DNA of 6,051 nucleotides from Candidatus Nanohaloarchaea archaeon. GTDB lineage: Archaea; EX4484-52; GLR71. The notes beneath the pieces are model-generated. The model did no database searches. It saw only the letters and a program-made list of their open reading frames with translations, and was not told where the DNA came from. Numbering within the stretch: the first letter of the stretch is position 1; every line of letters begins with the position of its first letter. Below, piece by piece: positions 5,395 to 6,051 of the stretch. The position numbers and the translations under genes were made by a program. The DNA lies in contig DAOVWP010000038.1 in the NCBI GenBank assembly GCA_030636615.1, positions 1-6,051 of the forward strand, in the 5' to 3' direction.

Positions 5395-6051
5395 ATGGAT
5401 GAGCAAAATTACAACGAGATTACAAGATATGGAAATGTGATCATATACAAAGATGAGATGGGCAGGCATTATTATTCTGTGGTTAAACTGGAACATTCTG
5501 ATTCTGATCTGCATGAGATCAACGAGTTTATGATAGATCCAGGGATTGAAGAAGTCATGTTTATCGGAGGGAAATCAAATGTCAAGATTGTGCACAGGCT
5601 ATATGGAATGTGTGAGACGAATGTGAAAATCAGCAACAAGAAAGCAATGGATATAATACACAGTGTTGCGGGATATAATGGAAAGGAGTTTGATGATAAT
5701 GGTCAGTTTATTGACGGGTCGCTCCCGGACGGGTCACGGTTTAATGCGACAGGGCCGCAGTTGTCATCAGACGGACCAACTATAACTATCAGGAAATTCA
5801 GTGAGAAGATGATCACCCCAATTGATCTTGTAAGATCCGGAACAATCAGTGAAGAGGCTTGTTCTTTTTTATGGTGCTGTATAGAAGGGTTATCTGTCAA
5901 GCCGCAAAACATAATATTTGCCGGTGGAACCGGTTCAGGAAAAACAACTATGCTGAATGCAGTAAGTATGTTTATGCCGCAGAATCATAGGATAATTACA
6001 ATTGAAGATACATTTGAGCTGAAGCTTGTGCATGATCATGTTGTCAGACTT
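5395..6051 (+). CDS. Type II/IV secretion or pilus assembly ATPase (TadA/FlaI/VirB11 class), C-terminus cut by window edge
   Basis: The frame stays open from ATG 5395 to the last base, giving 219 residues with no stop. The N-terminal domain contains the family motif IEEVMFIGG at 51-59 and the HRLYGMCETN stretch at 67-76. The linker has DGSRFNATGP at 112-121 and DGPTITIRKF at 126-135. The Walker A loop GGTGSGKTT spans 177-185 (Lys183), and ITIEDTFEL at 201-209 is the conserved Asp-box region. Walker B and the His box would lie past the edge. Members form cytoplasmic hexamers that hydrolyse ATP to power pilin polymerisation, retraction or secretion. Only about 175 residues precede Walker A, a compact N-domain. 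The start lies 2 bases after the previous stop, with GGTG at 5384-5387. In archaeal and bacterial tad/fla loci the ATPase gene normally comes before the platform gene; here it follows two of them. Confidence 0.93.
   Translation, partial: MDEQNYNEITRYGNVIIYKDEMGRHYYSVVKLEHSDSDLHEINEFMIDPGIEEVMFIGGKSNVKIVHRLYGMCETNVKISNKKAMDIIHSVAGYNGKEFDDNGQFIDGSLPDGSRFNATGPQLSSDGPTITIRKFSEKMITPIDLVRSGTISEEACSFLWCCIEGLSVKPQNIIFAGGTGSGKTTMLNAVSMFMPQNHRIITIEDTFELKLVHDHVVRL

Noticed and set aside
5703..5912. Minus-strand frame inside the ATPase gene, and the other long minus-strand frames
   Set aside because: All lie antisense to well-identified genes and lack start signals or recognisable motifs.

Overview
The window is AT-rich archaeal chromosome, all of it read from the + strand. 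The archaeal identity rests on uS15 and eS1 of archaeal/eukaryotic type, a Bud32 (KEOPS) kinase, a RecJ/GAN-type DHH nuclease next to the uS15 gene, TATA/BRE-like promoters and GGTGAT ribosome binding sites. A small single-pass membrane protein with Cys-pair repeats, and the generally compact genes, suggest a DPANN-type lineage (Woesearchaeota/Pacearchaeota-like). That placement is an inference and was not tested.

Layout: (1) 1-312, the C-terminal part of the Bud32 kinase, cut by the left edge. (2) 345-668, a small winged-helix DNA-binding protein. (3) 669-857, the longest gap, holding a clear promoter and a potentially well-folded 5' leader. (4) 858-3400, an information-processing cluster uS15 - RecJ-like nuclease - eS1. 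The eS1 gene has its own promoter overlapping the recJ stop codon, and a leader in which the ribosome binding site can be paired. (5) 3401-3430, a hairpin plus T-run that closes the cluster. (6) 3484-6051, a tightly packed cell-surface operon: a membrane protein with four extracellular Cys pairs, two different TadC/GspF-like platform proteins, and a type II/IV secretion (TadA/FlaI/VirB11-class) ATPase running off the right edge.

How the genes work together: the first half is translation and replication housekeeping (tRNA t6A modification, two small-subunit proteins, a nuclease whose archaeal relatives act with GINS/CMG). The second half encodes the cytoplasmic motor and inner-membrane platform of a type IV pilus/Tad-like filament or secretion machine. 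Its first gene probably starts from a leaderless transcript, and the others are coupled by 10-, 0- and 2-base gaps. No pilin, prepilin peptidase, tRNA, rRNA, CRISPR array or mobile element is visible. The most interesting points are the two alternative-pairing leaders of the ribosomal protein genes, and the Cys-pair protein heading an operon whose platform is split in two and whose ATPase gene comes last.
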